DNA from: Fluviicola sp.
GTDB lineage: Bacteria; Bacteroidota; Bacteroidia; Flavobacteriales_D; Crocinitomicaceae
Length of the DNA stretch: 64,000 nucleotides
Assembly (NCBI RefSeq): GCF_029266855.1
Contig: NZ_JAQSWB010000005.1
Span: forward strand, 186,001 to 250,000
Reading direction: 5' to 3'
The notes below the pieces were generated by a model. The model was not told the origin of the DNA. It searched no databases and saw nothing but the letters and a program-made list of their open reading frames with translations. Every line of letters begins with the position of its first letter. The first letter of the stretch is position 1. The position numbers and the translations under genes are program-made. This document shows, one piece after another, positions 53,392 to 62,065 of this stretch.

Positions 53392-53703
53392 ATTTGGAGT
53401 TGGTTTCCGTGGCGGAGTAAAGTTGAACCACATAGAACACATAGGTCATATAGGGGGTTTCTTTTCCTTCGAGCGATGCAAAGAGTACAGATTTTCCCGC
53501 AGAGGGCGCGGATGAGCGCGGATTTTTGGTGTTTTTACTTCAATCTTCGTATGAAACCCTTCTTTCATTGACGCTAGGGTCAGGGCTTTCAGCACTGAAG
53601 TTTCGCAATTTGAAAATGAAACACTGCTTCACTGAAGTTTCGCAGTGTAAAAGTTGACAGTAGCAGACTTTACAGTAGCTACGTCTCGAGGTGGGGTATC
53701 TAT
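53392..53703 (+). repeat. Dispersed inverted repeat copy B, behind mfd (carries an rnr-tail fragment)
   Basis: About 312 bases, the reverse of copy A at 26974-27252. It begins 30 bases after the mfd stop with ATTTGGAGTTGG, which encodes the LELVSVAE-stop end of RNase R without the rest of the gene. It ends in GGGGTATCTAT. Copy B has about 33 extra bases with a direct repeat CACTGAAGTTTCGCA (53593-53607, 53630-53644) and a 7-bp inverted repeat ACACTGC/GCAGTGT. From 53704 to 53957 I see only AT-rich spacer with TATCTTTC (one base off the -7 box) near 53909. Confidence 0.92.
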
Positions 53704-53957
53704 ACCGTATCCATACTTAATAGTGGGAGTAAAGTGGGGCAATCAATGAGTAAGCCTCACATTCAATGGTTTTTAATTATTCGCTGTAATTCGTTTACAA
53801 GAAGTGGTTCTTTGGTTCGATGTACCATTGAATGACAATTCAACTACGGGATCTCCATGAGATATGGTTGAAATAGTTATTCCGTATTTAAACCCCAGAT
53901 ATTTTTATATCTTTCCATACATTTTGAACAAACTCATTGTGCTATAACCCGGAAGCT

Positions 53958-55754
53958 ATGTCTTGGAAAATGACGCTATTTACTGCATTGCTGCTTCTGT
54001 TCCTTCCGGGATCCGGACTTTGTCAAAAGCGGGCGGAGGATAGTTTGGTGAAACGCTTGCAGCAGGTTGGCGGAAAGGAAAAGATCAAAACCTTGTACGA
54101 ACTTGGAAACCGGCTATTTTACGTGGATTCTTCGGAAGCCAGGAAATACTTTTCGACGGGTCTCAAGCTTGCTAAACAGTCGGGGTTCCGGTCATTGGAA
54201 ATTGAGGGCGAATGGAGTCTGGCAGGGGTGGAGGATTTTTACGGGAGCAAGCTCCAATCGCTTAACCGCTTAATGAAGCTTAGCCGTTCGGGCGGGTTTT
54301 CAAGAAGAGACAGCTGTATCGTATTCGGTCTGATCGGAAACTCACTGGAAGCATTAGGAGCAAACGAGATGTCGATCGCATATTCCAAGAGATCGCTCAA
54401 ACATGAATTTAACCTGGACCGGATAGCCCGCTATTACATGATCGAACGGATAGCAAGGTTACACTCTAAAATGCACCAGTTTGATTCGGCAAATTTCTAT
54501 TACAGACATGCACTCAACCTGATCAAAAAGCACAATGATCCCGGCGTGATCACACATTGCCTGAATAATATTGGGTCCAATTACCTGGAACAGGGAAATT
54601 TGTCTACGGCCAGGTATTTCTTTGACCGGGCAATCAATAATTTTCACCTAAATAACAAATATTCGGGAGACAGTACGCTTTATGCTGTGATCCATGACAA
54701 TCTTGCCAGGATCCATGAACTGCGCGGAGAATATAAGCAGAGCCTTGAGAAGCAGAAAGAAGCGGTTCGTATGATCACTATCGCGAAACTTGCCCCGCCG
54801 GATTTGAAACTGAGAACGCAATTCCTGCTTCATCTTGCAAAGCTGGAGTCGCATTATGGTCTTTTGGAGGAGGCGAAAAAACACCTGGATGCCGTGAAAT
54901 TGAAAGATGCCGATACGAAACTCCGGCTGGAATATTATGATGTTTTATGCACATATTATGAAAGAACACATCAGCCCGGCAAATTGATCGAGGCATTGCG
55001 CAAAAGAGCAGAAACAGCATCTTTGGCATTAAAAGACGGATCAATCAATTCAAGGTTGAATGATTTTGTCCGTTTTCAGAACGACCAGATAACACTCGAA
55101 CTCGAAACACAAAAGAAAGCTCAGCAAAGACTCCAGTCGATCAACCGGAAAGAACGGTTATTGGGCATTGGTTCGGTAGCAATTCTTTTAATCATCCTAA
55201 TCGTTGTTTTCATTGTGAACAGAAAGGTCCAGCAAAGTAAAAACCAGGCTGCCCGTATTGAACGCAAACTCAATGAAGAAAAATTGAAATACCAGGAACT
55301 GGAAGCAGAGCGCTTAACACTGGAACTGGAACTTAAAAACAAGGACCTGCTCACGTTTGCCATTAATCTAACCAAGAAATTCGAGTTTACAGATGAGATG
55401 GCACTTCGTCTGCAACAACTCAGGAGAAAGAACGCGATTGAAAAAGGAGATGTGACGGAACTGATCACCTACGTGAAGAGTTTCCAGGCCGTGGATAACG
55501 GATTGGCGCTGTTCCAAAATAATGTCAACGAGATCAATAGTCAATTTTTATGGCGTCTTCATGAAAAGTATCCGGAATTAACTCAAAATGAAAAGGAATT
55601 GTGTTTGCTTATAAAGCTCAAACTTTCCTCCAAGGATATTGCGACCATGAAAAGCATTACTCCGGAATCAGTAAATGTATTGCGTTCGCGCCTGAGAAAG
55701 AAAATGAACCTGGATGCGCGGGACGAATTGTATACCATTCTGGAAGATATCTGA
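53958..55754 (+). CDS. TPR-repeat membrane protein with C-terminal LuxR-like HTH
   Basis: 598 residues from the ATG at 53958, which gives a signal sequence (MTLFTALLLLFLPGSGLCQ). Tetratricopeptide-like repeats fill about 60-360 ('CLNNIGSNYLEQGNLSTARYFFDRAI', 'DNLARIHELRGEYKQSLEKQKEAV'). A transmembrane segment (about 400-420, 'LLGIGSVAILLIILIVVFIV') and a coiled coil come next. A LuxR-type helix-turn-helix ends it ('LTQNEKELCLLIKLKLSSKDIATMKSITPESVNVLRSRLRKKMNL'). This layout is common among Bacteroidota one-component regulators with an extracytoplasmic TPR sensor. Target genes are unknown. Confidence 0.88.
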   Translation: MSWKMTLFTALLLLFLPGSGLCQKRAEDSLVKRLQQVGGKEKIKTLYELGNRLFYVDSSEARKYFSTGLKLAKQSGFRSLEIEGEWSLAGVEDFYGSKLQSLNRLMKLSRSGGFSRRDSCIVFGLIGNSLEALGANEMSIAYSKRSLKHEFNLDRIARYYMIERIARLHSKMHQFDSANFYYRHALNLIKKHNDPGVITHCLNNIGSNYLEQGNLSTARYFFDRAINNFHLNNKYSGDSTLYAVIHDNLARIHELRGEYKQSLEKQKEAVRMITIAKLAPPDLKLRTQFLLHLAKLESHYGLLEEAKKHLDAVKLKDADTKLRLEYYDVLCTYYERTHQPGKLIEALRKRAETASLALKDGSINSRLNDFVRFQNDQITLELETQKKAQQRLQSINRKERLLGIGSVAILLIILIVVFIVNRKVQQSKNQAARIERKLNEEKLKYQELEAERLTLELELKNKDLLTFAINLTKKFEFTDEMALRLQQLRRKNAIEKGDVTELITYVKSFQAVDNGLALFQNNVNEINSQFLWRLHEKYPELTQNEKELCLLIKLKLSSKDIATMKSITPESVNVLRSRLRKKMNLDARDELYTILEDI

Positions 55755-55930
55755 GAAAATAATGACCTGATCAGGTGTTTTTTGCAACACTATTCAAAAA
55801 GAACCAACGAAAATAAGCAGAAACCAGTTCTGATTGCAGTTAAGGTGTTTCTGCTAAATTCCGAAAAATAATAGAAAGCATCGGATTAACTTGATCATTA
55901 GTCAATAACCTGTTAATCAATAAATTACAA

Positions 55931-56152
55931 GTGTTTTTTATTTTGAATGAACCATCAATAATTGTTGTATCAAAGTTTGGTGAGTTAATATCATTTCTGG
56001 AGTTTAAGCGTCATTGTTTAGATCAAGTTAAGGCTAAAAATTGGGATTTGGTTTCAGCAAATTATTTCTTTGATACGGTCAAAAAAACACCGGTGAGGTG
56101 TATAAAGTTAGGTGATAAAGCATCTGCATATGCGGATGCTTTAATTTTTTAA
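55931..56152 (+). CDS. Doubtful small ORF, 73 residues
   Basis: GTG start, 73 codons, balanced composition (MFFILNEPSIIVVSKFGELISFLEFKRHCLDQVKAKNWDLV...). No family is recognised. Its last eleven codons form a near-perfect 28-base palindrome followed by six T, so the terminator overlaps the coding end. It could be a real short gene, or the transcript could be a small RNA with no protein. The surrounding 55755-55930 and 56153-56405 stretches show no other gene. Confidence 0.4.
   Translation: MFFILNEPSIIVVSKFGELISFLEFKRHCLDQVKAKNWDLVSANYFFDTVKKTPVRCIKLGDKASAYADALIF
56116..56150 (+). terminator. Strong rho-independent terminator
   Basis: TAAAGCATC and GATGCTTTA flank a self-complementary GCATATGC core, so the stem can run almost to the centre; AATTTTTT follows. 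Confidence 0.85.
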
Positions 56153-56405
56153 ATCAAAGGCTTCTGCGGCTCTGATATCCCTCTGTTTTCCTATCATCTT
56201 GAAAAACATGATTCGATTATTTGCTTAATACTTCCTGGTTGAAGCCCCAAATGCGATTGGATACATTATCCAATTATTCAGCCAATTTTATGTAATCGCA
56301 GGCAAGTGAGAAAAGCGTGTTTTTAATTGCATTTTGTCGCCGAAACCCTTATGAATAAAGGGCTGTTCGCAATATCGCGAACTTGCAACTTTTCAGTCAA
56401 TTCGT

Positions 56406-56413
56406 TATATTTG
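56406..56413 (+). promoter_or_regulatory. Promoter -7 box of the PH-domain protein gene (TATATTTG)
   Basis: Exact TAnnTTTG match 22 bases before the ATG at 56436. Confidence 0.6.
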
Positions 56414-56435
56414 ACAGAATGCCATTTAAACGATC

Positions 56436-56864
56436 ATGAAATTTACCAGCAGAAAGGATGTTTTCTTCAGCATACTAATCCTCGGGACGGTTGTTTTCCT
56501 GGCGGTTCTTTCTACATTCGGAATTGCTCTGGGATGGATCGAAAAGGGTGATTTTTGGATTACTATTCCTTTAGGAGTGATCATTGTTTTCCTTTTATGG
56601 ATTTACCTGGGAACTAGTTACGAATTGACGGAAACACAGCTGATTTACAGGAGCGGACCTCTGAGAGGAAAAATTCAAATAGACCAGATCCGTGAGATTG
56701 CAAAGGGAAAAACACTATATGTGGGAATCAAACCGGCTACAGCGGGAAAAGGATTGATCATTAAGTTTAAGAAATACGATGAAATTTACATCAGCCCTCT
56801 TTCTAATGAGGTGTTTATTGCAGAGATCCTGAAACGAAACCCGGATATTGTTATTACCGAATAG
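56436..56864 (+). CDS. Bacterial PH-domain-like membrane protein
   Basis: 142 residues. Two transmembrane segments near the N-terminus ('VFFSILILGTVVFLAVLSTFGIAL' and 'WITIPLGVIIVFLLWIYLGT') are followed by a bPH-type beta domain ('SYELTETQLIYRSGPLRGKIQIDQIREIAKGKTLYVGIKPATAGKGLIIKFKKYDEIYISPLSNEVFIAEIL'). That arrangement matches the PH_2/DUF304-like group. Function unknown; it has its own promoter. Confidence 0.85.
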   Translation: MKFTSRKDVFFSILILGTVVFLAVLSTFGIALGWIEKGDFWITIPLGVIIVFLLWIYLGTSYELTETQLIYRSGPLRGKIQIDQIREIAKGKTLYVGIKPATAGKGLIIKFKKYDEIYISPLSNEVFIAEILKRNPDIVITE

Positions 56865-56884
56865 ATAGAAAGACTTAAAAAGAA

Positions 56885-56909
56885 AACCCTGACGATAAAT
56901 GTCAGGGTT
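56885..56909 (-). terminator. Terminator of the BlaI-type regulator gene
   Basis: Perfect arms AACCCTGAC and GTCAGGGTT with loop GATAAAT; the minus-strand T-run (TTTTCTTTTT) places it as the end of the BlaI-type gene 11 bases away. Confidence 0.85.
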
Positions 56910-56919
56910 CCGGTATGTG

Positions 56920-57243
56920 TTATAAAATTTCGTTGAGCGAAACATTGCTGTTGTAGAATGAGACAATCTCATTTCTGCTTCCATCAAAGTAAAATTTCAA
57001 AATGTAGTCCGCCAGGTAATCACGGTACTGCTCGCGGCCAATTTTCGGAAGGTAGATGTAACCTCTTCCCATTGGTTTGTGCTTGATGAATTTTTTACGC
57101 TCCAGGATTCGTACGATTGTTGAGACAGTGTTGTAAGCTGGTTTTGGATTGGGATACAAGTCAACTATTTCTTTCACAGTTGCTTTCTCCAGTTTCCAAA
57201 GCCTTAACATGACTTTCTCTTCTGCGGGTGTTAGTCTTTCCAT
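56920..57243 (-). CDS. BlaI/MecI/CopY-family winged-helix repressor, orphan
   Basis: 107 residues. 'MERLTPAEEKVMLRLWKLEKATVKEIVDLYPNPKPAYNTVSTIVRILERKKFIKHKPMGRGYIYLPKI' is the BlaI winged-helix domain, followed by a short C-terminal dimer helix region. These repressors are normally controlled by a BlaR1-type membrane protease; none is adjacent, so the inducer is unknown. The next gene upstream on this strand is an unrelated exported C1 peptidase. Its own promoter box is at 57269. Confidence 0.93.
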   Translation of the reverse strand: MERLTPAEEKVMLRLWKLEKATVKEIVDLYPNPKPAYNTVSTIVRILERKKFIKHKPMGRGYIYLPKIGREQYRDYLADYILKFYFDGSRNEIVSFYNSNVSLNEIL

Positions 57244-57268
57244 GTTATATTAGTTTGTGGTAATGTGT

Positions 57269-57276
57269 CAAATCTA
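57269..57276 (-). promoter_or_regulatory. Promoter -7 box of the BlaI-type gene (TAGATTTG)
   Basis: Exact TAnnTTTG match on the minus strand, 25 bases before the ATG at 57243. Confidence 0.6.
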
Positions 57277-57307
57277 ACAAAAAAAGTTTTCTCCACCAAC
57301 TAATTAC

Positions 57308-58504
57308 TTATAATTTTAGTTTCGCTTTCAAGTCCTTTGGTAAACCCTCTTTATTCAAATAAATATTGATAGTTTTCATACGGAAATAGTGTTCAGAGAC
57401 ATACAAATATCCTTGTGGTAAGTTATCTGTCCCCCAGGAGTTCTTAACCAGGAAGTAACGTGTCCCGGACTGATCTTTAAACATTCCTACAATATGCATT
57501 CCATGATCATCCGTTGTTACTTTCCCATCGTAGCCCTGCTGGCGTTTTTCCTGTGTAATTGTTTGCTCTTTCACAGGTTCCAAAAAGGCATTGGATATTT
57601 TTGCTGCCCCGGCATCATTGAATGTTTTACTGTCTTTTCCGCGCGTCTGGATCGTTGACTCGTCTTCCGGGATGATCGCAATTCCCTGACGGAAGTTGAA
57701 ACCTTTTTCAGAAACATCTGCTCCCCAAGCTAAAGTGTACCCGTTTTTCAAGGCGTTTTCAGCTACTGCGACCATGTCTTCCAATGGAACATTGTAACTG
57801 TCTCCCCAAGCCCAGTTGTCAGGAATAGCAATTTCACAAGCTTCATAAAACGGATCGTTACTGAAAGAAGTAATGGAAACGTAATCATTCATTTTCAAGC
57901 CCAAAGAATTGGCGTAAGTCATGGGAGTGTATTTTTTACCTTCGAAAGTAAACTCGGTAATATCCGGTCCTAAATACGCATCCAAAAGAGAAGAAAATGC
58001 TTTTTTCCATTCTGTTCCGATCCCGTGTCCTTTTTGGACTTCCGCAAGAACTGTTTGCATGAAACTGTTTAGTACGGCAAATAATTCTTCGTGGTTGTAA
58101 GTTGTTTTTCCGTTAGTTAAACCCGTATAAACACTTTTAGGAACAATTCCGTAGCGTTTTATCACGTAAGGAATATCGTGAAATGCTCCACCCTCACTAA
58201 AGTTAATTTTTCCATCCATGCGGATAAAACGGTCTGCTTTTGATTCGTACGCTTTACGAACGATATACATTTCAGCCAGCTCAGAAGGATTTTTATGACC
58301 CATGCGGATCAATTCACTTTCAAAGAAAGATAATGATGAAAAGCTCCAGCAAGTTCCTGTCATTCCCTGACTTTCAACCGGAGTTGCATCTAATTGTACA
58401 ACTTTGGTGAATTGGTATTTACTATCCGGAGCGTTTGTTACTGTTTGGCTAAAGGCAAGTTGGGTACTCAGAGCCAGGGCTCCAAATAAAATATGTTTTC
58501 TCAT
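57308..58504 (-). CDS. Exported C1-family (bleomycin hydrolase/aminopeptidase C-like) cysteine peptidase
   Basis: 398 residues with a signal peptide (MRKHILFGALALSTQLAFSQ). The papain-type active site is complete: Q46 and C52 in 'SQGMTGTCWSFSS', His in 'TDDHGMHIVGMF' and Asn in 'YFLVKNSWGTDN'. The length and the large inserts match the C1B (bleomycin hydrolase) type, but the signal peptide makes it periplasmic or secreted. It lies 64 bases upstream of the BlaI-type gene on the same strand. Cargo peptides are unknown. Confidence 0.93.
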   Translation of the reverse strand: MRKHILFGALALSTQLAFSQTVTNAPDSKYQFTKVVQLDATPVESQGMTGTCWSFSSLSFFESELIRMGHKNPSELAEMYIVRKAYESKADRFIRMDGKINFSEGGAFHDIPYVIKRYGIVPKSVYTGLTNGKTTYNHEELFAVLNSFMQTVLAEVQKGHGIGTEWKKAFSSLLDAYLGPDITEFTFEGKKYTPMTYANSLGLKMNDYVSITSFSNDPFYEACEIAIPDNWAWGDSYNVPLEDMVAVAENALKNGYTLAWGADVSEKGFNFRQGIAIIPEDESTIQTRGKDSKTFNDAGAAKISNAFLEPVKEQTITQEKRQQGYDGKVTTDDHGMHIVGMFKDQSGTRYFLVKNSWGTDNLPQGYLYVSEHYFRMKTINIYLNKEGLPKDLKAKLKL

Positions 58505-58558
58505 GTTTCTAGTTTATGGCCCCTAAAATAGAAATTTAAGTGCAAACAGACTTGTTCT

Positions 58559-59662
58559 TTAATGTATTAGTTGAAACCGCCTGCCCGGAAGAGAGCGAAC
58601 CAAACCCTTGAACTCCAAACTCAACAGATCACTTGAAACCTCACTAACTGTTAGTGAAGACAAATAACCGATGGTGTCCAGACTTAACTCCGGTTTGGTC
58701 TTCAAAACGGAAATAATTTTTTCTTCCCGCAAATTAAGGTCTACAAACAAAGCCCGCTGGCGTGCCCGCGTTTGTTCTTCCGGTTGCCAGTTCATAGCAT
58801 CGATCAGATCTGCGGAGTTTCGGATCAGAAAAGCCTGATTTTTCTGAATAAGCTTTAAACAGCCTGAGGAGTATGGCCTCGATATATCGCCCGGATATGC
58901 AAAAACATCCCTGTTGTAGTCGGAAGCCAACCCTGCCGTTATCAGTGAACCTCCTTTTTCGCCGCTTTCCACAACAATGGTAGCATCCGTTAAACCTGCT
59001 ACAATCCTGTTACGCATAGGAAAATGTGCAGGTTCTGCTTTTTGGGAGGGAATGAACTCACTGATTATTCCGCCTGTTTCGAGCATTCTGTCTGCAATTT
59101 TCCGATGTTCACCCGGATACATTTTAGCAAGTCCGTGGCCCAGAACACCCCAGGTCGGCAGATTTTGTCTCAAAGCTTCCTGGTGTGCATAGATATCTAT
59201 TCCATAGGCCATTCCGCTAACAATCGTCACATCATGTGAAGCCAAACCTTCTATCAGTTCATGGGTAAGTGCTTTCCCGTAATCTGTTGCATGACGCGTC
59301 CCGACTATGGAGACCAGTTTTGGAGGATTCCATTCGATATTTCCTTTACTGTAAAGCAACAAGGGAGCATCACTGCATTGTTTTAGTCTTCGCGGGTAAT
59401 TCTTTTCCGTGAAAAAAACAGTCTTTCCGCCTATACGCTCCAATTCCTGGAGTACTTTATCAGCTTCAACCAGGGCATTCAAACGCAGCTTCAATGAAAT
59501 AAAATCAGCCGGAATACCAGGTATTTTAGCGAGGTTAAGGCGCTTTTCCGTAAAGAAGACTTCCAGATCATTAAAATGAGAAATAATGATGCGGGCCCTT
59601 CGGCTTCCGATGCCACTTAAAAAGGTAAGTGCAATTTGATGATGAATAGTTGTGAAATTCAA
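58559..59662 (-). CDS. dprA: DNA-processing protein A
   Basis: 367 residues. DprA loads RecA on incoming single-stranded DNA during natural transformation. An N-terminal helix-hairpin-helix-like part ('ALTFLSGIGSRRARIIISHF') precedes the Rossmann-like core. That core has 'VGTRHATDYGKALTHELIEGLASHDVTIVSGMAYGIDIYAHQEALR' and 'PMRNRIVAGLTDATIVVESGEKGGSLITAGLASDYNRDVFAYPGDI'. A C-terminal winged helix (about 300-367) ends it. It is divergent from the TonB receptor gene. No other competence gene is in the window. Confidence 0.96.
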   Translation of the reverse strand: MNFTTIHHQIALTFLSGIGSRRARIIISHFNDLEVFFTEKRLNLAKIPGIPADFISLKLRLNALVEADKVLQELERIGGKTVFFTEKNYPRRLKQCSDAPLLLYSKGNIEWNPPKLVSIVGTRHATDYGKALTHELIEGLASHDVTIVSGMAYGIDIYAHQEALRQNLPTWGVLGHGLAKMYPGEHRKIADRMLETGGIISEFIPSQKAEPAHFPMRNRIVAGLTDATIVVESGEKGGSLITAGLASDYNRDVFAYPGDISRPYSSGCLKLIQKNQAFLIRNSADLIDAMNWQPEEQTRARQRALFVDLNLREEKIISVLKTKPELSLDTIGYLSSLTVSEVSSDLLSLEFKGLVRSLPGRRFQLIH

Positions 59663-59706
59663 TTTTTTGGTACTTTGGTCTCTTGAATATAAGAAAAAAC
59701 AGCTTT

Positions 59707-62052
59707 ATGAAGCAAGTACTACTCCTACTTTTTTTAGTTCCGATCACACTTTTTTCCCAAGAGATCGTTGGTACCGTTTTGAATGCTGAAACACGAGAAC
59801 CAATTCCTTTTGCCCAATTAAAAATTGAAGGCGGAGTCCGGGTTTTGACTAATGAGAACGGTGAATATTCCTTTAAGTTAGAATCATTTCCTGCGACCTG
59901 TATTATTTCTGCAACGGATTATTATCCCGATACTTTACAGATCATTTCCAACCGAATAGAAGTTATCCGGCTGAGGCCGTTAACACCTATTCAGGATCTC
60001 GGGCCGGTTGTTGTTGCGGCATCGCGCAGACCGCAATCAGTCCAGGAATTAACTATTTCACTGGACATTATTAAACCCGAATTAATTGCCAACAAAGGAA
60101 TAACAGATTTGGAACAAGCAGTTGACCAGGTTCCGGGTGCCTATGCAATGGACGGACAGGTCAGCATTCGCGGAGGAAGCGGCTTTACCTATGGTGCCGG
60201 AAGCAGGGTCCTGGTTCTCTGGAATGAGATTCCGCTTCTTTCAGCTGATGCCGGAGACGCCAAATGGAGTTCCATTCCCATTGAAAATGTACAACAGATC
60301 GAAGTCATCAAAGGCGCGTCCTCCGTATTGTATGGTTCCGGAGCGTTGAACGGGATGATTTCCCTGATTGAGCGGGAACCAACGGAAAAAGCAAGTTTGA
60401 ACGTCCAGGTGCAGGGGGGAATTTACGATAATCCGAAACGTTCCAGCTTAAAGTGGTGGAGTAAAAACCCCACGTTCTACCAGGGCGATGTGACCTTTGC
60501 GAAACAATTCGGGCGTTTTGGACTGACACTCGGAGCATACGGATACACCAACGACGGTTACCGCCAGGGCGAAACGGAAGACAGGGGACGATTTAACGGA
60601 ACCATTAGCTACAGGCCAAAGAACATTAAAAACTTCAAAGCTTCACTGGGTTGGAATGCGCAACTGCAAAAGGCCGGAAATTTTATCATTTGGGAAAGCG
60701 ATTCATTGGCTTATCAGCCTTTCGGGGGAGCTGACACCAGTTTGCCGGGTTCCAGTTTGACCTACAACCGGGGAGTGCGCCTATCGGTAGATCCGACAAT
60801 CAAATATGTGGATAAGTTCGGGAACAAACACTTATTAAGAGGAAGGCTTTACTTTATCGACAATAAAAATTACACCAATCTTTCCCAAAGCTCCAAATCA
60901 GAAGTTTGGTACGGAGATTACCAGTTTCAGCGCGGATGGAATAACAATTCCTGGGTTCTGACAACAGGACTTACAGCCATTGCAAATGAAGTAAAATCCT
61001 ACTTGTTCGGAAATCACAATTCATTGAACGGGGCACTTTACCTGCAGGGAGAGAAAAACTGGAAGAAAGTAAATATTGTGGCCGGAATTCGCGGAGAATA
61101 TTTTGAACAAGACGGAAGGCAGGGAGACTCGGATTATTATTTTGGAAAGGATTCAACTAATAAAATTCCGATCAGGCCCATAATCAGAGGCGGGATCCAT
61201 TACGCCGTTTTGAAACACACTCACTTGCGTGCTTCCTTCGGACAAGGTGTGCGTTACCCAAGTGTAGCAGAAAGATACACCACAACCTCAGTTGGCGGAC
61301 TGCTTATTTTCGCGAATCCGGATTTGAAACCGGAGACAGGCTGGGCTGCCGAGATCGGAGTGAAACAAGGGGTGAAGATCGGGAAATGGAAAGGATTTGT
61401 AGATGTTGCGGGATTTATCAATCACTATGACAACATGATGGAATTTACCTTCGGACTGTATATTCCGGATTCCATTCCATTGAATTTTTTCAACCCGAAT
61501 GCACCGGGGTATGTGAAGAAATGGTTAGGTTTCCGTGCCCAAAATGCCGAATCAGCAGAAATTGCCGGAGCAGAAATTTCTATTTCCGGAGAAGGGAAGA
61601 TCGGGCCGGTTTCCGTTTTGGCTTTACTGGGATATACCTATATGAATCCGATTTCAAAGAACAATGATTCAGTTTACCGCTTAAGCTTTTCCGACACTTC
61701 CTCAAATATGCTGAAGTACCGCTTTAATCACCTGGCGAAAGCAGATCTTCAATTGGATTGGAAAGGAATCAGCATCGGAGGATCGATGCGCTTAAACAGT
61801 TACATGAAGAATATCGATGCGATTTTTGAGGACGGTTTCCTGGGCCAGCAAATTCTGCCAGGCCTGAAAGAATACCGGGAAGAACACCAGGGAGTCAGCG
61901 TAGTATTTGATGCGCGGATCGGATATACCTACAAAGAAAAATACAAGGTGGCTTTTATAGTGAATAACATTGCGAATGCGGAATACATGACCAGACCGGG
62001 AGACATCCAGGCACCGAGAGCGTTTATGCTGCAGTTGAGTTACAAGATGTAA
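59707..62052 (+). CDS. TonB-dependent outer-membrane receptor
   Basis: 781 residues from the ATG at 59707 (MKQVLLLLFLVPITLFSQ signal peptide); the 8-codon longer form is less likely. A carboxypeptidase-regulatory-like domain (about 20-95, 'IVGTVLNAETREPIPFAQLKIEGG') precedes the plug ('VAASRRPQSVQELTISLDIIKPELIANKGITDLEQAVDQVPGAYAMDGQVSIRGGSGFTYGAGSRVLVLWNE'). A 22-strand-type barrel ending 'FMLQLSYKM' follows. No SusD gene is adjacent, so it is not a SusCD pair. The cargo is unknown. Confidence 0.94.
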   Translation: MKQVLLLLFLVPITLFSQEIVGTVLNAETREPIPFAQLKIEGGVRVLTNENGEYSFKLESFPATCIISATDYYPDTLQIISNRIEVIRLRPLTPIQDLGPVVVAASRRPQSVQELTISLDIIKPELIANKGITDLEQAVDQVPGAYAMDGQVSIRGGSGFTYGAGSRVLVLWNEIPLLSADAGDAKWSSIPIENVQQIEVIKGASSVLYGSGALNGMISLIEREPTEKASLNVQVQGGIYDNPKRSSLKWWSKNPTFYQGDVTFAKQFGRFGLTLGAYGYTNDGYRQGETEDRGRFNGTISYRPKNIKNFKASLGWNAQLQKAGNFIIWESDSLAYQPFGGADTSLPGSSLTYNRGVRLSVDPTIKYVDKFGNKHLLRGRLYFIDNKNYTNLSQSSKSEVWYGDYQFQRGWNNNSWVLTTGLTAIANEVKSYLFGNHNSLNGALYLQGEKNWKKVNIVAGIRGEYFEQDGRQGDSDYYFGKDSTNKIPIRPIIRGGIHYAVLKHTHLRASFGQGVRYPSVAERYTTTSVGGLLIFANPDLKPETGWAAEIGVKQGVKIGKWKGFVDVAGFINHYDNMMEFTFGLYIPDSIPLNFFNPNAPGYVKKWLGFRAQNAESAEIAGAEISISGEGKIGPVSVLALLGYTYMNPISKNNDSVYRLSFSDTSSNMLKYRFNHLAKADLQLDWKGISIGGSMRLNSYMKNIDAIFEDGFLGQQILPGLKEYREEHQGVSVVFDARIGYTYKEKYKVAFIVNNIANAEYMTRPGDIQAPRAFMLQLSYKM

Positions 62053-62065
62053 CTATTTACATAAG

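Noticed and set aside
57244-57307. BlaI operator (TACAnnTGTA type) upstream of the repressor gene
   Set aside because: No convincing dyad could be seen by eye.
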